Below the pieces are notes generated by a model, which saw nothing but the letters and a program-made list of their open reading frames with translations, was not told the origin of the DNA and ran no database searches. 64,000 nt of DNA from NCBI GenBank assembly GCA_028408795.1, contig JAOOLP010000003.1, positions 1 to 64,000 of the forward strand, read 5' to 3'. The stretch comes from Candidatus Pelagibacter sp. (GTDB taxonomy: Bacteria; Pseudomonadota; Alphaproteobacteria; Pelagibacterales; Pelagibacteraceae). This document shows, in pieces, positions 24,632 to 34,179 of this stretch (position 1 is its first letter; every line of letters begins with the position of its first letter). Position numbers and translations under genes: made by a program.

Positions 24632-25657
24632 ATGAAAACACTTAAAAATATAATTGCAGTATTAGCAATTCTTTCTTTCGCATCTTATGCGAATGCAAGA
24701 GACCAGATTAAAATAGTTGGTTCTTCAACAGTTTATCCATATGCAACAGTAGTAGCTGAGCAGTTTGGAAAAAAAGGTAGTTTTAAAACACCTGTTATTG
24801 AAAGTACGGGAACTGGCGGAGGCATGAAATTATTTTGTGCTGGAATTGGAGTAAATCATCCAGATATTACTAATGCTTCAAGAGCTATTAAACCAAAAGA
24901 AAAAGCGCTTTGTGAAAAAAATGGAGTTAAAGATATTATTGAAGTTGTTGTAGGAAACGATGGAATAACATTTTCACATTCTACAAAAGCACCAGATGCA
25001 AATTTTACAAAAGAGCAACTTTGGAGAGCATTAGCTGCCAAAGTAGACATCGATGGTAAATTAGTTGAAAATCCATACAAAAAATGGAGCGATATCGACT
25101 CGGGTTTACCAAGTAAAAAAATCGAAATTCTTATAGCACCCCCAACTTCAGGAACTAGAGACGCTTGGAATTCTTTAGTGATGGTAAAAGGATGCACTAA
25201 AGGAGCAAAATCTCTTTATGAAGCTGATGGTAAAAAAGCTAAAAAAGAATGTGCAAAAATGAGAGAAGATGGTTATGCGGTTGAAGCAGGTGAAAACGAT
25301 ACGTTAATCGTTCAAAAGCTTGCAGCTAATCCAGATGCTTATGGTTTCTTTGGTTACAGTTACCTTTTAGCGAACAAAGATAAAATCAAAGCAGCAGCTG
25401 TTAATGGAGTAAAACCTTCTTTAGAAGGAATTCAAGATTACTCTTATCCAATAGCAAGACCGCTATTCTTTTATGCCAAAAAAGCTCACGTAGGTGTAGT
25501 TCCTGGTCTAAAGGAATTTTTAGAAGAGTTTACGTCTAAAAAAGCAATGGGCTCTAGAGGATATCTAACTGATATCGGATTAGTACCACTTGCAAGCGAT
25601 AAGTATAAGACGACTAGAACTGCAGCCAAAGATCTTGTCACAATAAGTTTAAATTAA
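24632..25657 (+). CDS. pstS: phosphate ABC transporter substrate-binding protein PstS
   Basis: 341 residues from ATG 24632, which has AAGGAG a few bases upstream; an in-frame ATG at 24611 gives an odd hydrophilic extension before the signal peptide. The signal peptide ends near SYANA/RDQ. IVGSSTVYPY and ESTGTGGGMKLFCAG are the phosphate-binding loops and PTSGTRDAWN the third. It delivers phosphate to PstCA in the periplasm. A strong terminator follows, so pstS is probably made in excess over the membrane genes. Confidence 0.93.
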   Translation: MKTLKNIIAVLAILSFASYANARDQIKIVGSSTVYPYATVVAEQFGKKGSFKTPVIESTGTGGGMKLFCAGIGVNHPDITNASRAIKPKEKALCEKNGVKDIIEVVVGNDGITFSHSTKAPDANFTKEQLWRALAAKVDIDGKLVENPYKKWSDIDSGLPSKKIEILIAPPTSGTRDAWNSLVMVKGCTKGAKSLYEADGKKAKKECAKMREDGYAVEAGENDTLIVQKLAANPDAYGFFGYSYLLANKDKIKAAAVNGVKPSLEGIQDYSYPIARPLFFYAKKAHVGVVPGLKEFLEEFTSKKAMGSRGYLTDIGLVPLASDKYKTTRTAAKDLVTISLN

Positions 25658-25675
25658 ACGTTTGTTAATTTGTAG

Positions 25676-25703
25676 AAAAAGGCCGATTTATCGGCCTTTT
25701 TTT
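25676..25703 (+). terminator. rho-independent terminator after pstS
   Basis: GGCCGA-TTTA-TCGGCC (25681-25696) forms a perfect 6-bp G/C-rich stem, preceded by an A run and followed by seven T residues. It separates pstS from pstC and would let some transcription read through. Confidence 0.85.
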
Positions 25704-25736
25704 ATTCTCAATTATAAGTTTAATCATTTAACAAAT

Positions 25737-25754
25737 CTGTAACACTTCTGATCT
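25737..25754 (+). promoter_or_regulatory. candidate Pho box upstream of pstC
   Basis: CTGTAAC-ACTT-CTGATCT has the 7-4-7 arrangement of a PhoB half-site pair and five of seven matches to CTGTCAT in each half. It ends only 11 bases before the pstC ATG, which is close for an activator site, so any promoter would be near-leaderless. Confidence 0.35.
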
Positions 25755-25765
25755 AAACCTTTGTT

Positions 25766-27148
25766 ATGAATTTATTAATCTTCGCATTAATAATATTATT
25801 TGGTTTATCTAGCTATTACTTTGGCCGCTCAGAGGCGCGCAAATTAATTACAACTAATAAAATTAAACTAAATGCCCTACCATCGTATTATGGATATTAT
25901 TTAGGTATCTGGTGTGGGTTACCAGCTCTTATTATTTTATCTCTATGGTCTTTATTTGAACCCACAATTATTAAAATGGTTATTTTGAGCAATTTCTCTA
26001 ATGTAGAATCAAAAGACTTATTTTATGAGCAAACTTTATCTTTTTTTAATGGAAATTTTACAGGTGAATTAACTAATAATATTAAAATTGCTTCTGAAAA
26101 ATATTCCTCTTTAAATGCTATTGCATACAATTCAAAAATAGCCCTGCTAGCTTCAGCAGTAATTTTTTCAACCTCATATGCTTATAAGAGAGTAAAGTCG
26201 AATAATAGAGCAAGAGATGATGTGGAAGTGATTTTAAAAGGATTATTGTTCGTATCCTCTTTGGTAGCAATTTTAACAACAATAGGAATAATAGTTTCTT
26301 TGCTTTTTGAGAGTATAAAGTTTTTCTCAACTATAAATTTATTTGATTTTATCTTTGGCACATCTTGGAGTCCGCAAAGGGCTTTTGTAAGAGATGCTTC
26401 AACCATTACTCCAGAAGAATATCTTGAATTAAAAGACGCATTTGGATCAGTTCCCCTTTTTGCAGGAACGGCATTCATAGCATTAATAGCAATGTGTGTT
26501 GCTGTTCCTATAGGACTGTTTTCGGGAATTTATTTAGCTGAATATGCTAGCACAAAAGTTAGAAAATATTCAAAACCAATTATAGAAATTTTAGCAGGTA
26601 TCCCTACCGTTGTTTACGGATTCTTTGCCGCTTTAACTGTAGGCCCTTTCTTTAGAACGGTTGGCGAAAGCTTGGGCTTAACAGTTTCTTCAGAAAGCGC
26701 TTTGGCAGCGGGATTAATTATGGGTGTTATGATTATTCCTTACGTCTCGTCTCTTTCAGATGACGTAATCAATTCAGTGCCTCAGTCATTGAGAGATGGT
26801 TCTTATGCTGTTGGTGCTACTAAATCAGAAACTATTAAAAAAGTAATTATTCCAGCTGCACTACCAGGTATTATTGGTTCAATTTTATTAGCAGTTTCAA
26901 GAGCTATAGGTGAAACCATGATTGTAGTTATGGCTGCTGGGTTAGCAGCAAACTTAACAATCAATCCGTTAGAGTCTACAACTACAATTACAACTCAAAT
27001 AGTAATGATATTAGTAGGCGATCAGGAGTTCGATAGTCCAAAAACCCAAGCTGCTTTTGCTTTGGGATTAACTTTATTTATAGCAACATTATTTTTAAAT
27101 TATATAGCTCTTAGAGTTGTCAAAAAATATAGAGAAAAATATGACTAA
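25766..27148 (+). CDS. pstC: phosphate ABC transporter permease PstC
   Basis: 460 residues, longer than E. coli PstC (319). The first ~190 residues hold extra membrane segments and a periplasmic part. The BPD permease core has VPIGLFSGIYLAEYAS, EILAGIPTVVYGFFA and the cytoplasmic EAA-like loop SLRDGSYAVGATKSETIKKVIIP is intact. It forms the channel with PstA. The long form with an N-terminal extension is known in alphaproteobacteria. It overlaps pstA by 8 nt. Confidence 0.92.
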   Translation: MNLLIFALIILFGLSSYYFGRSEARKLITTNKIKLNALPSYYGYYLGIWCGLPALIILSLWSLFEPTIIKMVILSNFSNVESKDLFYEQTLSFFNGNFTGELTNNIKIASEKYSSLNAIAYNSKIALLASAVIFSTSYAYKRVKSNNRARDDVEVILKGLLFVSSLVAILTTIGIIVSLLFESIKFFSTINLFDFIFGTSWSPQRAFVRDASTITPEEYLELKDAFGSVPLFAGTAFIALIAMCVAVPIGLFSGIYLAEYASTKVRKYSKPIIEILAGIPTVVYGFFAALTVGPFFRTVGESLGLTVSSESALAAGLIMGVMIIPYVSSLSDDVINSVPQSLRDGSYAVGATKSETIKKVIIPAALPGIIGSILLAVSRAIGETMIVVMAAGLAANLTINPLESTTTITTQIVMILVGDQEFDSPKTQAAFALGLTLFIATLFLNYIALRVVKKYREKYD

Positions 27149-28403
27149 AGAAGAACGATTAAAAAAAAGACATAATGCAGAAAAAAGATTTAGATTTTAT
27201 GGTCTTTTGTCAGTTTCATTAGCGGTAATTTTCGTTTTAGTATTAATTCAAAATATTGTTTCTAAAGGAAGTTCAGCGTTTAGCAGAACTACTATAGCAA
27301 CCGATATATCTTTTAATGCTGATTTGCTAGAAATTGAAGGTCCAATTACCAAGCAATCGTTAGAAGAAGCTGAGTTTTATGACTTAGCGGTAGAAAGCAT
27401 ATTAAAAATTTATCCTAGCAAAGACTCAAAAGAAGAAAGACAAGTTTTAAGATTATTTAGCCCAGACTATGAGTATGAAATCAAAAGATATCTAATAAAA
27501 AATCCGGATAAAATAAACCGGGTTGCAAGTGTAGAGCTAACATCTTCCGATGATGTTGATCAGCTTAATAAAGGTAATTTTCCAAGAGATTTGCCAGAAG
27601 ATAGAAGAAGAGTTTCAAATTTTCAATTAAATATTTATGACAATTTAGTTGAAGATGGCAAAATCGGAAAAAAATTCAATGATTATTTCTTCTCTAAGGG
27701 AGACTCTAGAGATCCAGAATTAGCAGGTATAGGTGGATCTTTAATGGGATCATTTTTTACAATTATAATTTGTTTAATCTTATCATTTCCTATCGCTATT
27801 ATGGCGTCAATTTACTTAGAGGAATTTGCCCCTAAAAATAGAATTACAGACTTTATTGAGATTAATATAAACAACTTAGCAGCTGTACCTTCAATCGTTT
27901 ATGGGTTACTTGGATTAGGAATCTTATTGAGCGTAATGGATTTCCCGAGATCTACTCCTCTTGTAGCAGGTATTACTTTATCGTTGATGACTTTACCAAG
28001 AATAATTATTCCATGTAGAGCTTCGCTTAAAGCAGTTCCGCCATCTATCAGAGAGGCTGCGTTATCTGTTGGCGCTTCGAAATTTCAAACTGTTTTTCAT
28101 CATGTAGTGCCTTTAGCAATGCCTGGTACTTTATCAGGAACAATTATTGGTTTAGCACAAGCACTTGGTGAGACAGCACCTTTAATATTAATTGGAATGG
28201 TTGCATTTGTTGTTGATATACCTGGCACCCCAGTTGATCCTTCAGCTTCTTTACCTGTACAAGTTTACTTATGGTCTGAACAAGCGGAAAGAGGCTTTGT
28301 TGAAAAAACTTCAGCTACTATTATGATGTTACTAGGTTTTCTTATTGTAATGAATTTCATAGCTGTTTATCTTAGACAAAAATTTGAAAAAAAATGGAAT
28401 TAG
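27141..28403 (+). CDS. pstA: phosphate ABC transporter permease PstA
   Basis: 420 residues from ATG 27141 inside the end of pstC; the frame is open slightly upstream but the [10 protein letters not shown] start is the natural one. An N-terminal membrane helix is followed by a ~170-residue periplasmic region not found in short PstA proteins, then the permease core with [30 protein letters not shown] and the coupling loop [15 protein letters not shown]. It pairs with PstC. It overlaps pstB by 10 nt. Confidence 0.92.
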   Translation: MTKEERLKKRHNAEKRFRFYGLLSVSLAVIFVLVLIQNIVSKGSSAFSRTTIATDISFNADLLEIEGPITKQSLEEAEFYDLAVESILKIYPSKDSKEERQVLRLFSPDYEYEIKRYLIKNPDKINRVASVELTSSDDVDQLNKGNFPRDLPEDRRRVSNFQLNIYDNLVEDGKIGKKFNDYFFSKGDSRDPELAGIGGSLMGSFFTIIICLILSFPIAIMASIYLEEFAPKNRITDFIEININNLAAVPSIVYGLLGLGILLSVMDFPRSTPLVAGITLSLMTLPRIIIPCRASLKAVPPSIREAALSVGASKFQTVFHHVVPLAMPGTLSGTIIGLAQALGETAPLILIGMVAFVVDIPGTPVDPSASLPVQVYLWSEQAERGFVEKTSATIMMLLGFLIVMNFIAVYLRQKFEKKWN

Positions 28404-29167
28404 ATAACTCAAAAATAAAAATAAAATCAAAAAATTTAAATGTTTATTACGGTAATAAACAAGCATTACATAATATTAATTTAGAAATTAATAATAAAGA
28501 AGTTACAGCTCTAATAGGCCCTTCCGGGTGTGGAAAGTCTACTTTTATAAGATGCATCAACAGAATGAATGATACGATAGACATTTGCAAAGTAGATGGT
28601 TCAATAGAAATAGATGGCAAGGAAGTTAATGATAAAAATGTAGATGTTGTCACGCTAAGAGAAAAAATTGGAATGGTTTTTCAAAAACCTAATCCGTTTC
28701 CAAAGAGCATTTATGATAATATTGCTTATGGTCCAATTATTCATGGAATAGGAGAAAAAAAAGATGAAATGGACAAGATTGTTGAAACAAGTTTAAAAAA
28801 AGCTGCATTGTGGGATGAAGTAAAAGATCGTTTGAATGAGCCTGGAACGGGTTTATCTGGTGGTCAACAACAAAGATTATGTATCGCAAGAGCACTTTCG
28901 GTAAATCCAGAAGTAATACTTATGGACGAACCTTGTTCTGCATTAGACCCTATTGCAACAGCAAAAATAGAAGAGTTAATAGATGATTTGAAGAAAAGCT
29001 ATACAATTGTTATAGTAACACATTCGATGGCTCAAGCTGTGAGAGTTTCACAAAAAACTGGTTTTTTCCATTTGGGCAAAATAATCGAAGTTGATACAAC
29101 AGAAAAAATTTTTAAGAACCCGGCTAATAAAATGACACAAGATTATATAACAGGAAGGTTTGGTTAA
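28394..29167 (+). CDS. pstB: phosphate ABC transporter ATPase PstB
   Basis: 257 residues. Walker [10 protein letters not shown] (42-50), the PstB-type [19 protein letters not shown]-loop, signature LSGGQQQRL, Walker [14 protein letters not shown] and switch His in VTHSMAQA are all present. It powers PstCA and also takes part in phosphate signalling to PhoR with PhoU. The phoU ATG follows the stop codon directly. Confidence 0.96.
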   Translation: MELDNSKIKIKSKNLNVYYGNKQALHNINLEINNKEVTALIGPSGCGKSTFIRCINRMNDTIDICKVDGSIEIDGKEVNDKNVDVVTLREKIGMVFQKPNPFPKSIYDNIAYGPIIHGIGEKKDEMDKIVETSLKKAALWDEVKDRLNEPGTGLSGGQQQRLCIARALSVNPEVILMDEPCSALDPIATAKIEELIDDLKKSYTIVIVTHSMAQAVRVSQKTGFFHLGKIIEVDTTEKIFKNPANKMTQDYITGRFG

Positions 29168-29863
29168 ATGTCAGATACTGGACATACAGTTAAGTCTTAT
29201 GCAGAAGAAATGCAAAGTCTTAATGATGATTTGGTTAAAATGGGCAGTCTTACCGAAAGTCAACTTGCAGATGCTATGGAAGCTGTCATTAAGCTAGATA
29301 AAGAGTCCGTCGATAAGATTGTTCAAAATGATAGCAAAATCAATGCACTTAGATCTGCTATAGATAATCAAATTACAACAGTGTTAGTAAAACGTGCGCC
29401 TATGGCAGTTGATCTAAGAATTACTATTTCAACAATGAAAATCTCGCATGACTTAGAAAGAATAGGTGATTTAGCAAAAAGTGTTGCAAAAAAAGTTACT
29501 CCCTTACCAATTGATTTACCTGACGAGTTGGTAAACAGCTTAAGAAGACTGGGCGATCTAGTACAGAAGCAATTGAAGGATGTTTTAGATGCTTATTTAA
29601 ATAATTCAAAGGAGAAAGCTGTAGAAATTTGGAGAAAAGACGAACAAGTTGATGATCTAACTAATTTAGCAATGAATGAAGTAGCTAATTACCTTCAAAA
29701 AGATAAGAAAAATTTAGAAATGGCTACGCACTTACTATTTGTTACAAAAAATATTGAAAGAGCTGGAGACCACATTACAAATATAGCAGAGTCACTTTAT
29801 TATTTAATTGAGGGTGAATATTTAGAAGGAGCTAGACCAAAAGGCAAACCCATAGACAGCTGA
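29168..29863 (+). CDS. phoU: phosphate signalling protein PhoU
   Basis: 231 residues made of two three-helix PhoU repeats. The repeat signatures APMAVDLRITISTMKISHDLERIGDLA and LLFVTKNIERAGDHITNIAE mark the metal-binding E/D-rich helices. It restrains PhoR and the transporter when phosphate is plentiful. The stop overlaps the phoB start (TGATG). Confidence 0.94.
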   Translation: MSDTGHTVKSYAEEMQSLNDDLVKMGSLTESQLADAMEAVIKLDKESVDKIVQNDSKINALRSAIDNQITTVLVKRAPMAVDLRITISTMKISHDLERIGDLAKSVAKKVTPLPIDLPDELVNSLRRLGDLVQKQLKDVLDAYLNNSKEKAVEIWRKDEQVDDLTNLAMNEVANYLQKDKKNLEMATHLLFVTKNIERAGDHITNIAESLYYLIEGEYLEGARPKGKPIDS

Positions 29864-30546
29864 TGAGCGCACATATTTTTGTAGTTGAAGATGAAAAACC
29901 CATACAAACACTACTACGATATAATCTTGAAAAGGAAGGATTTAAAGTCTCATCAAGTGAAAATGGTGAAGAAGCCTTATCTTTAATTAAAGAAAAAAAA
30001 CCAGATTTGATCTTACTAGATTGGATGCTACCTGATCTTTCAGGAATAAAAATTTGTCAGCATTTAAAGCATGATAAAAAAGTTAAAGGCATACCTATTA
30101 TAATGCTCACTGCTAAAGGTGAAGAAGAAGATAAGGTAAAAGGTCTTGAAAGCGGAGCAGAAGATTATTTAACTAAACCATTTAGCTTTCCCGAACTTCT
30201 AGCAAGAATAAAAGCTATGCTAAGAAGAGTAAAACCAAACGTAGTCAATGAAGAAATTATTTATCTTGATTTAAAGGTAGATAGAGAGTCTATGAAAGTT
30301 TATCGTCAAAATAAAGAGGTATCCCTTGGACCAAAAGAATTTAAATTGTTAGATTTTCTAATCTCTCAGCCTAAAAGAGTATATTCTAGAGAACAACTCC
30401 TAGAGCAAGTTTGGGGAGAAGATATAAATGTTGAATCAAGAACAGTTGACGTTCATATCACTAGATTAAGACAAGCGATCAACATTGAAGGATCAAAACC
30501 TTTAATTAGAACAGTAAGATCTGCGGGATATTCTTTAGAAAATTAA
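29863..30546 (+). CDS. phoB: phosphate regulon response regulator PhoB
   Basis: 227 residues, OmpR/PhoB type. The receiver domain has the acidic pair near residues 10-11, phospho-acceptor Asp53 in LLDWMLPDLSG, Thr in MLTAKG and Lys in YLTKPF. The C-terminal winged helix shows RVYSREQLLEQVWG and RTVDVHITRLR. It should act on the candidate Pho boxes in front of pstS and pstC. It ends the rightward run and converges on a small membrane-protein gene with a 12-nt overlap. Confidence 0.94.
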   Translation: MSAHIFVVEDEKPIQTLLRYNLEKEGFKVSSSENGEEALSLIKEKKPDLILLDWMLPDLSGIKICQHLKHDKKVKGIPIIMLTAKGEEEDKVKGLESGAEDYLTKPFSFPELLARIKAMLRRVKPNVVNEEIIYLDLKVDRESMKVYRQNKEVSLGPKEFKLLDFLISQPKRVYSREQLLEQVWGEDINVESRTVDVHITRLRQAINIEGSKPLIRTVRSAGYSLEN

Positions 30547-30756
30547 TTGATAAAATCCAATCATAAATAAAGGTATCTGTAATCCAAAGTTTGTAAGAAT
30601 TGCTTTATCCTTTGATAAAAATCCAGCTATCGTCCAACCTACAACTCCAGCACCATGAAACATGATATTAATTGGATACATATTTAAGTTAGTTAATAAG
30701 ATACCTGTTAAAACTAAAAAAGTGCTTATCCATTTAAGATATTTTTTAATAAACAT
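30535..30756 (-). CDS. 73-residue membrane protein, possibly DUF6552 family
   Basis: Two to three hydrophobic segments: WISTFLVLTGILLTNL, GAGVVGWTIAGFL and FGLQIPLFMIGFYQLIF. AGGAG-like sequence precedes the ATG at 30756 (GGAGATTAA before the start). The pattern resembles small alphaproteobacterial DUF6552 proteins, from memory and not certain. No function is known. It converges on phoB and lies downstream of the Anbu gene on the same strand, about 106 nt away. Confidence 0.65.
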   Translation of the reverse strand: MFIKKYLKWISTFLVLTGILLTNLNMYPINIMFHGAGVVGWTIAGFLSKDKAILTNFGLQIPLFMIGFYQLIF

Positions 30757-30862
30757 TTAATCTCCTTTGTAATTGTTATTTGTGAAAGATTTATTACAAT
30801 TTTAAGGTAAAGATACATTGACTTAAAAAAATTAACAACTTTTTAAATTTTAAGACTGAAGA

Positions 30863-31588
30863 TTATTTTTCCCAATCAAATTTAGGAAAGGTATCAAATA
30901 CTTGTAGTACTTTTTCTGACCACTGATTGCAAACTCTAGAATAGTCTTCATCACTAGTGTTAAGGCATTTAAGATAAGATATCTTTGGCTGATCTTTTTT
31001 GTAAACAGCAATATCTATTGGAGGACCGACTGTTAAGTCGCTCTTAAGAGTTGAGTCCATTGAAATTAAGGCACATCTAGATGCATCCCCAATTGAAACA
31101 TTTGGAGTTATAACTCTGTCAAGAATAGGTTTTCCATATTTTACTTCGCCTATAACTAAGTAAGGTTTGCTGTCTGCAGGCCTAATGTAATTTCCTTGAG
31201 GATAAACCATATATAATTCTAAATCTTTCCCACGTATTTGACCTCCTATAATAAATGTAGATCCTAAAACTAGACTGTCAGTATTTATGCCATCCGGCGA
31301 AGAATGTTTTGTATTAAGTTTACCAATGTAAGATGCAATTTGTTCGAAATCTTTACACGTATTAAGACTGATAGAGGCTTTTTTATCATTGATGTCTTTC
31401 TCGATGGATTTAAATACTGCCTGAGACGTTCCTAAGTTTCCTGAGGTAACAATAATGACGGTTCTATCTCCAACATCGTATGTCAGCATTTTAGAGTAAA
31501 TATTAACGTTATCTAAACCCGCATTAGTTCTCGAGTCTGATGCTAGGACTATTCCTTCATTAGTTTTTATGCCCACACAATAAGTCAT
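30863..31588 (-). CDS. Anbu-type proteasome-like peptidase
   Basis: 241 residues with the N-terminal nucleophile hydrolase fold. Thr2 becomes the catalytic N terminus after Met removal (MTYCVGIKTNEGIVLASDSR), with Asp18 and Lys33 in the positions of the proteasome Asp17 and Lys33. IIVTSGNLGTSQAV and DASRCALISMDSTLKSDLTVGPP are typical of Anbu, the bacterial proteasome relative. Its usual partners are a circularly permuted ATP-grasp protein, an alpha-E protein and a transglutaminase-like protein. Only the ATP-grasp gene is here, divergent across 106 nt. Confidence 0.88.
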   Translation of the reverse strand: MTYCVGIKTNEGIVLASDSRTNAGLDNVNIYSKMLTYDVGDRTVIIVTSGNLGTSQAVFKSIEKDINDKKASISLNTCKDFEQIASYIGKLNTKHSSPDGINTDSLVLGSTFIIGGQIRGKDLELYMVYPQGNYIRPADSKPYLVIGEVKYGKPILDRVITPNVSIGDASRCALISMDSTLKSDLTVGPPIDIAVYKKDQPKISYLKCLNTSDEDYSRVCNQWSEKVLQVFDTFPKFDWEK

Positions 31589-31694
31589 AGTTAATTATTA
31601 TTTAAAAAACATCAATTATTCAATTCTTTATTATCATACCTACTATCTAATCTGTGCATTTGATAATCTGCTCAATTTATTAAAAATTTAAAAA

Positions 31695-33137
31695 ATGGAT
31701 AATTTATGGAAAAAATACGAATCTAAAAAGACTTACGACGAGTATCTTAATTCAGACCGTAAACTACGAAAACAAGCAATAATAATATCTCATATACTAG
31801 AGAGACACGGTATTAAAAAATTAAATGAAATAGAAAAAAACTGTGTAAGCACGATTAGTGCTCGAGGTATTAATTTTAGAGTTTATGAATCTGGTAAAAA
31901 GCTTCATGAAAAAAAATGGCCTCTAGATATTATACCAAGAATATTACTCAAGAAAGATTGGGCTAAAGTTTCAAAGGGGTTGCTACAGAGAGTAAAAGCT
32001 TTGAATCTTTTTATAGATGATGTTTACAACGATAGAAAAATTTTTAAAGATAATATTATACCTGAAGAACTTGTTTTTAAGTCACCCTATTATCTAAGAG
32101 AATGTTATGGTTTTTCACCAAAATACAAAGCTTGGTCTAATATATCTGGTGTTGATCTAATTAGAAATATTGATGGTGAATTCAAGGTTCTTGAAGACAA
32201 TCTTAGAGTTCCATCAGGGGTTTCGTACATGCTAGAAAATCGAATGGTAATGAGAGATGTTTTTCCTGAATTGTTTACAAAATATAAAGTTGCATCAATT
32301 CATCAATATCCAAATAAATTATATCACTGCATGCTCGAGTGTGTTCCAAGAAGAACTAAAAATCCTCACATGTGCGTACTTACTCCAGGAATTTACAATT
32401 CTGCATATTTCGAGCATAAATTTCTTGCTGAGCAAATGGGGATAGCTTTAGTTGAAGGTAAGGATTTATTTGTAGAAAAAGATTTTGTTTATTTGAAAAC
32501 TGTAAAAGGCCCTCTTAAAGTTGATTGTATTTATAGAAGAATTGACGATAATTTTTTAGATCCGAAAGTTTTTTATAAATATTCAGTTCTTGGTGTGCCA
32601 GGATTATTTAAGTGCTGGAGAAAAGGAAATGTTGGTATAATTAATGCTCCTGGCACGGGAATTGCAGACGATAAGGCAATTTACTCTTATGTAGATAAAA
32701 TGATAAAATTTTATTTGGATGAAGAGCCGAAACTAAAACAAGTTCAAACTTTTTTATGTAGAAAAAAAATTCATAAAGACCATGTAATTGAAAATATTTC
32801 AAAATTAGTAGTAAAACCCACTAACGGATCAGGTGGAAATGGAATATTGATTGGACCAAAATCCTCAAAAGATGAGAGAAATAAAATGATAGAAAAAATT
32901 AAATCTAAACCAGAGGATTATATTGCACAACCATTAGAGATACTTTCAACTACACCAACAATTTCAGAGGAAGGAATTCAGCCAAGGCATCTAGATTTAA
33001 GGCCCTTCATCTTAGCTGGTAAAACTTCATGGGTAACTACAGGGGGATTAACAAGAGTTGCTCTAAAAAAAGGAAGTACGATTGTTAATAGTTCGCAGGG
33101 TGGTGGATCAAAAGATACTTTAGTTATTGAAAGATAA
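31695..33137 (+). CDS. circularly permuted ATP-grasp protein (COG2308 type)
   Basis: 480 residues. Recognisable segments are RVKALNLFIDDVYNDRKI, SGVDLIRNIDGEFKVLEDN, VPSGVSYMLENR, LVVKPTNGSGGNGILIGP and the C-terminal RHLDLRPFILAG and SQGGGSKDT. Family members are predicted to form peptide-like bonds with ATP. The gene usually sits with an alpha-E gene and often with Anbu, and here faces Anbu. The gene after it is znuA on the opposite strand, so the alpha-E partner is not adjacent. Confidence 0.87.
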   Translation: MDNLWKKYESKKTYDEYLNSDRKLRKQAIIISHILERHGIKKLNEIEKNCVSTISARGINFRVYESGKKLHEKKWPLDIIPRILLKKDWAKVSKGLLQRVKALNLFIDDVYNDRKIFKDNIIPEELVFKSPYYLRECYGFSPKYKAWSNISGVDLIRNIDGEFKVLEDNLRVPSGVSYMLENRMVMRDVFPELFTKYKVASIHQYPNKLYHCMLECVPRRTKNPHMCVLTPGIYNSAYFEHKFLAEQMGIALVEGKDLFVEKDFVYLKTVKGPLKVDCIYRRIDDNFLDPKVFYKYSVLGVPGLFKCWRKGNVGIINAPGTGIADDKAIYSYVDKMIKFYLDEEPKLKQVQTFLCRKKIHKDHVIENISKLVVKPTNGSGGNGILIGPKSSKDERNKMIEKIKSKPEDYIAQPLEILSTTPTISEEGIQPRHLDLRPFILAGKTSWVTTGGLTRVALKKGSTIVNSSQGGGSKDTLVIER

Positions 33138-33142
33138 AGTAA

Positions 33143-34177
33143 TTAACAACTTTTAAAGGACTTAGACATATTGCTAATTAGATCAAAATATAAAGTTTTT
33201 CCTGGGGTTAAAGTGGCTCCCAATGGATCTAAAACACCAGTTTTAATATTCATATCTTTCGCTACTGCATTGATTATGTCAGGATTAAATTGAGGTTCAG
33301 AAAACACACAACTTACTTTGTCATGTTCAATTATTTCTCTGATTTCAGATAATTGTTCAGCACCAGGCATCACATCCGTATTAACTGTAAAAGCTCCCAA
33401 AACATTTACATCAAATCTTTTTTCAAAATATTGGTAGGCATCATGGAAAACAATAGATTTGAAATCTTTATTTAGCTCAGATTTTACTTTTTTTACAAGC
33501 TTGTCTAAATCTTTGTTTGCTTTTTTTAAGTTAGTTTTATATTTAGATGCGTTTTCTTGATCGTTTTCTATTAGATGTTCTGCCATTTCACTTAAAATTA
33601 CTTTTGCGTTCATTGGATCAAGCCAAATATGTGGATCGTGTTCACCATGCGCATGTTCGTGATGATCATCATGTTTATCTTCTTTATGACCATGTTCTTT
33701 ATGATCATCATGTTTATCTTCTTTATGACCATGTTCTTTATGATCATCATGTTTATCTTCTTTATGACCATGTTCTTTATGTTCACCATGTCCGTGATCA
33801 TCATGGCCTTCGAATATGTTTCTTTCTCTAAATTCCAATTTAGTTAATTTCTTAATCTCCATTAATTCTATTTTTTCAGCTTTCTTTGCTATTGATTTTA
33901 ATGGTTTTTCTAAAAAACTTTCCAAGTCTTCACCAACCCAAAATATTAAGTCAGCATTTTGCAACATTTTAGCGTGTGATGGTTTTAAAGCAAATCCATG
34001 AGGAGAATTATATCCATCTACGATTAAATCTGGTTTACCCACCCCATCCATCAAATAACTTGCTAATGAATGTATAGGTTTAATAGAGGCAACTACTTTA
34101 ATATCTGCATTAGCTGAAAAATTTATAGCAAATGTAAAAAATAAAGTAATTGTAAGCTTTAAAAATTTGTTTATCAT
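33143..34177 (-). CDS. znuA: zinc ABC transporter substrate-binding protein ZnuA
   Basis: 344 residues from ATG 34177; a TTG/ATG a little upstream lies in the operator region and is less likely. A signal peptide ends near SANA/DIK. The metal site is His in IKPIHSLAS, the His in HDPHIWLDP, the His in IVFHDAYQYF and an acidic residue late in the chain. Between lies a His/Asp/Glu-rich loop with three copies of KEHGHKEDKHDDH, which probably gathers zinc. It delivers zinc to ZnuBC. Confidence 0.93.
   Translation of the reverse strand: MINKFLKLTITLFFTFAINFSANADIKVVASIKPIHSLASYLMDGVGKPDLIVDGYNSPHGFALKPSHAKMLQNADLIFWVGEDLESFLEKPLKSIAKKAEKIELMEIKKLTKLEFRERNIFEGHDDHGHGEHKEHGHKEDKHDDHKEHGHKEDKHDDHKEHGHKEDKHDDHHEHAHGEHDPHIWLDPMNAKVILSEMAEHLIENDQENASKYKTNLKKANKDLDKLVKKVKSELNKDFKSIVFHDAYQYFEKRFDVNVLGAFTVNTDVMPGAEQLSEIREIIEHDKVSCVFSEPQFNPDIINAVAKDMNIKTGVLDPLGATLTPGKTLYFDLISNMSKSFKSC
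33662..33778 (-). repeat. three perfect 39-bp tandem repeats in the znuA His-rich loop
   Basis: Copies at 33662-33700, 33701-33739 and 33740-33778 are identical at every base. Each encodes the 13-residue unit KEHGHKEDKHDDH (in circular permutation). Partial related sequence lies on both sides. Exact identity indicates recent expansion or gene conversion. Confidence 0.95.
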
Positions 34178-34179
34178 AG

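Noticed and set aside
30535..30546. Truncation of phoB by the overlapping small membrane-protein gene
   Set aside because: The 12-nt overlap is tail to tail and both C termini are complete.
33547..33847. Open frames on both strands over the znuA His-rich repeats (His/Val-rich or Met/Ile-rich products)
   Set aside because: They are shadows of the 39-bp repeat in znuA; the repeat length is a multiple of three, so all frames stay open.
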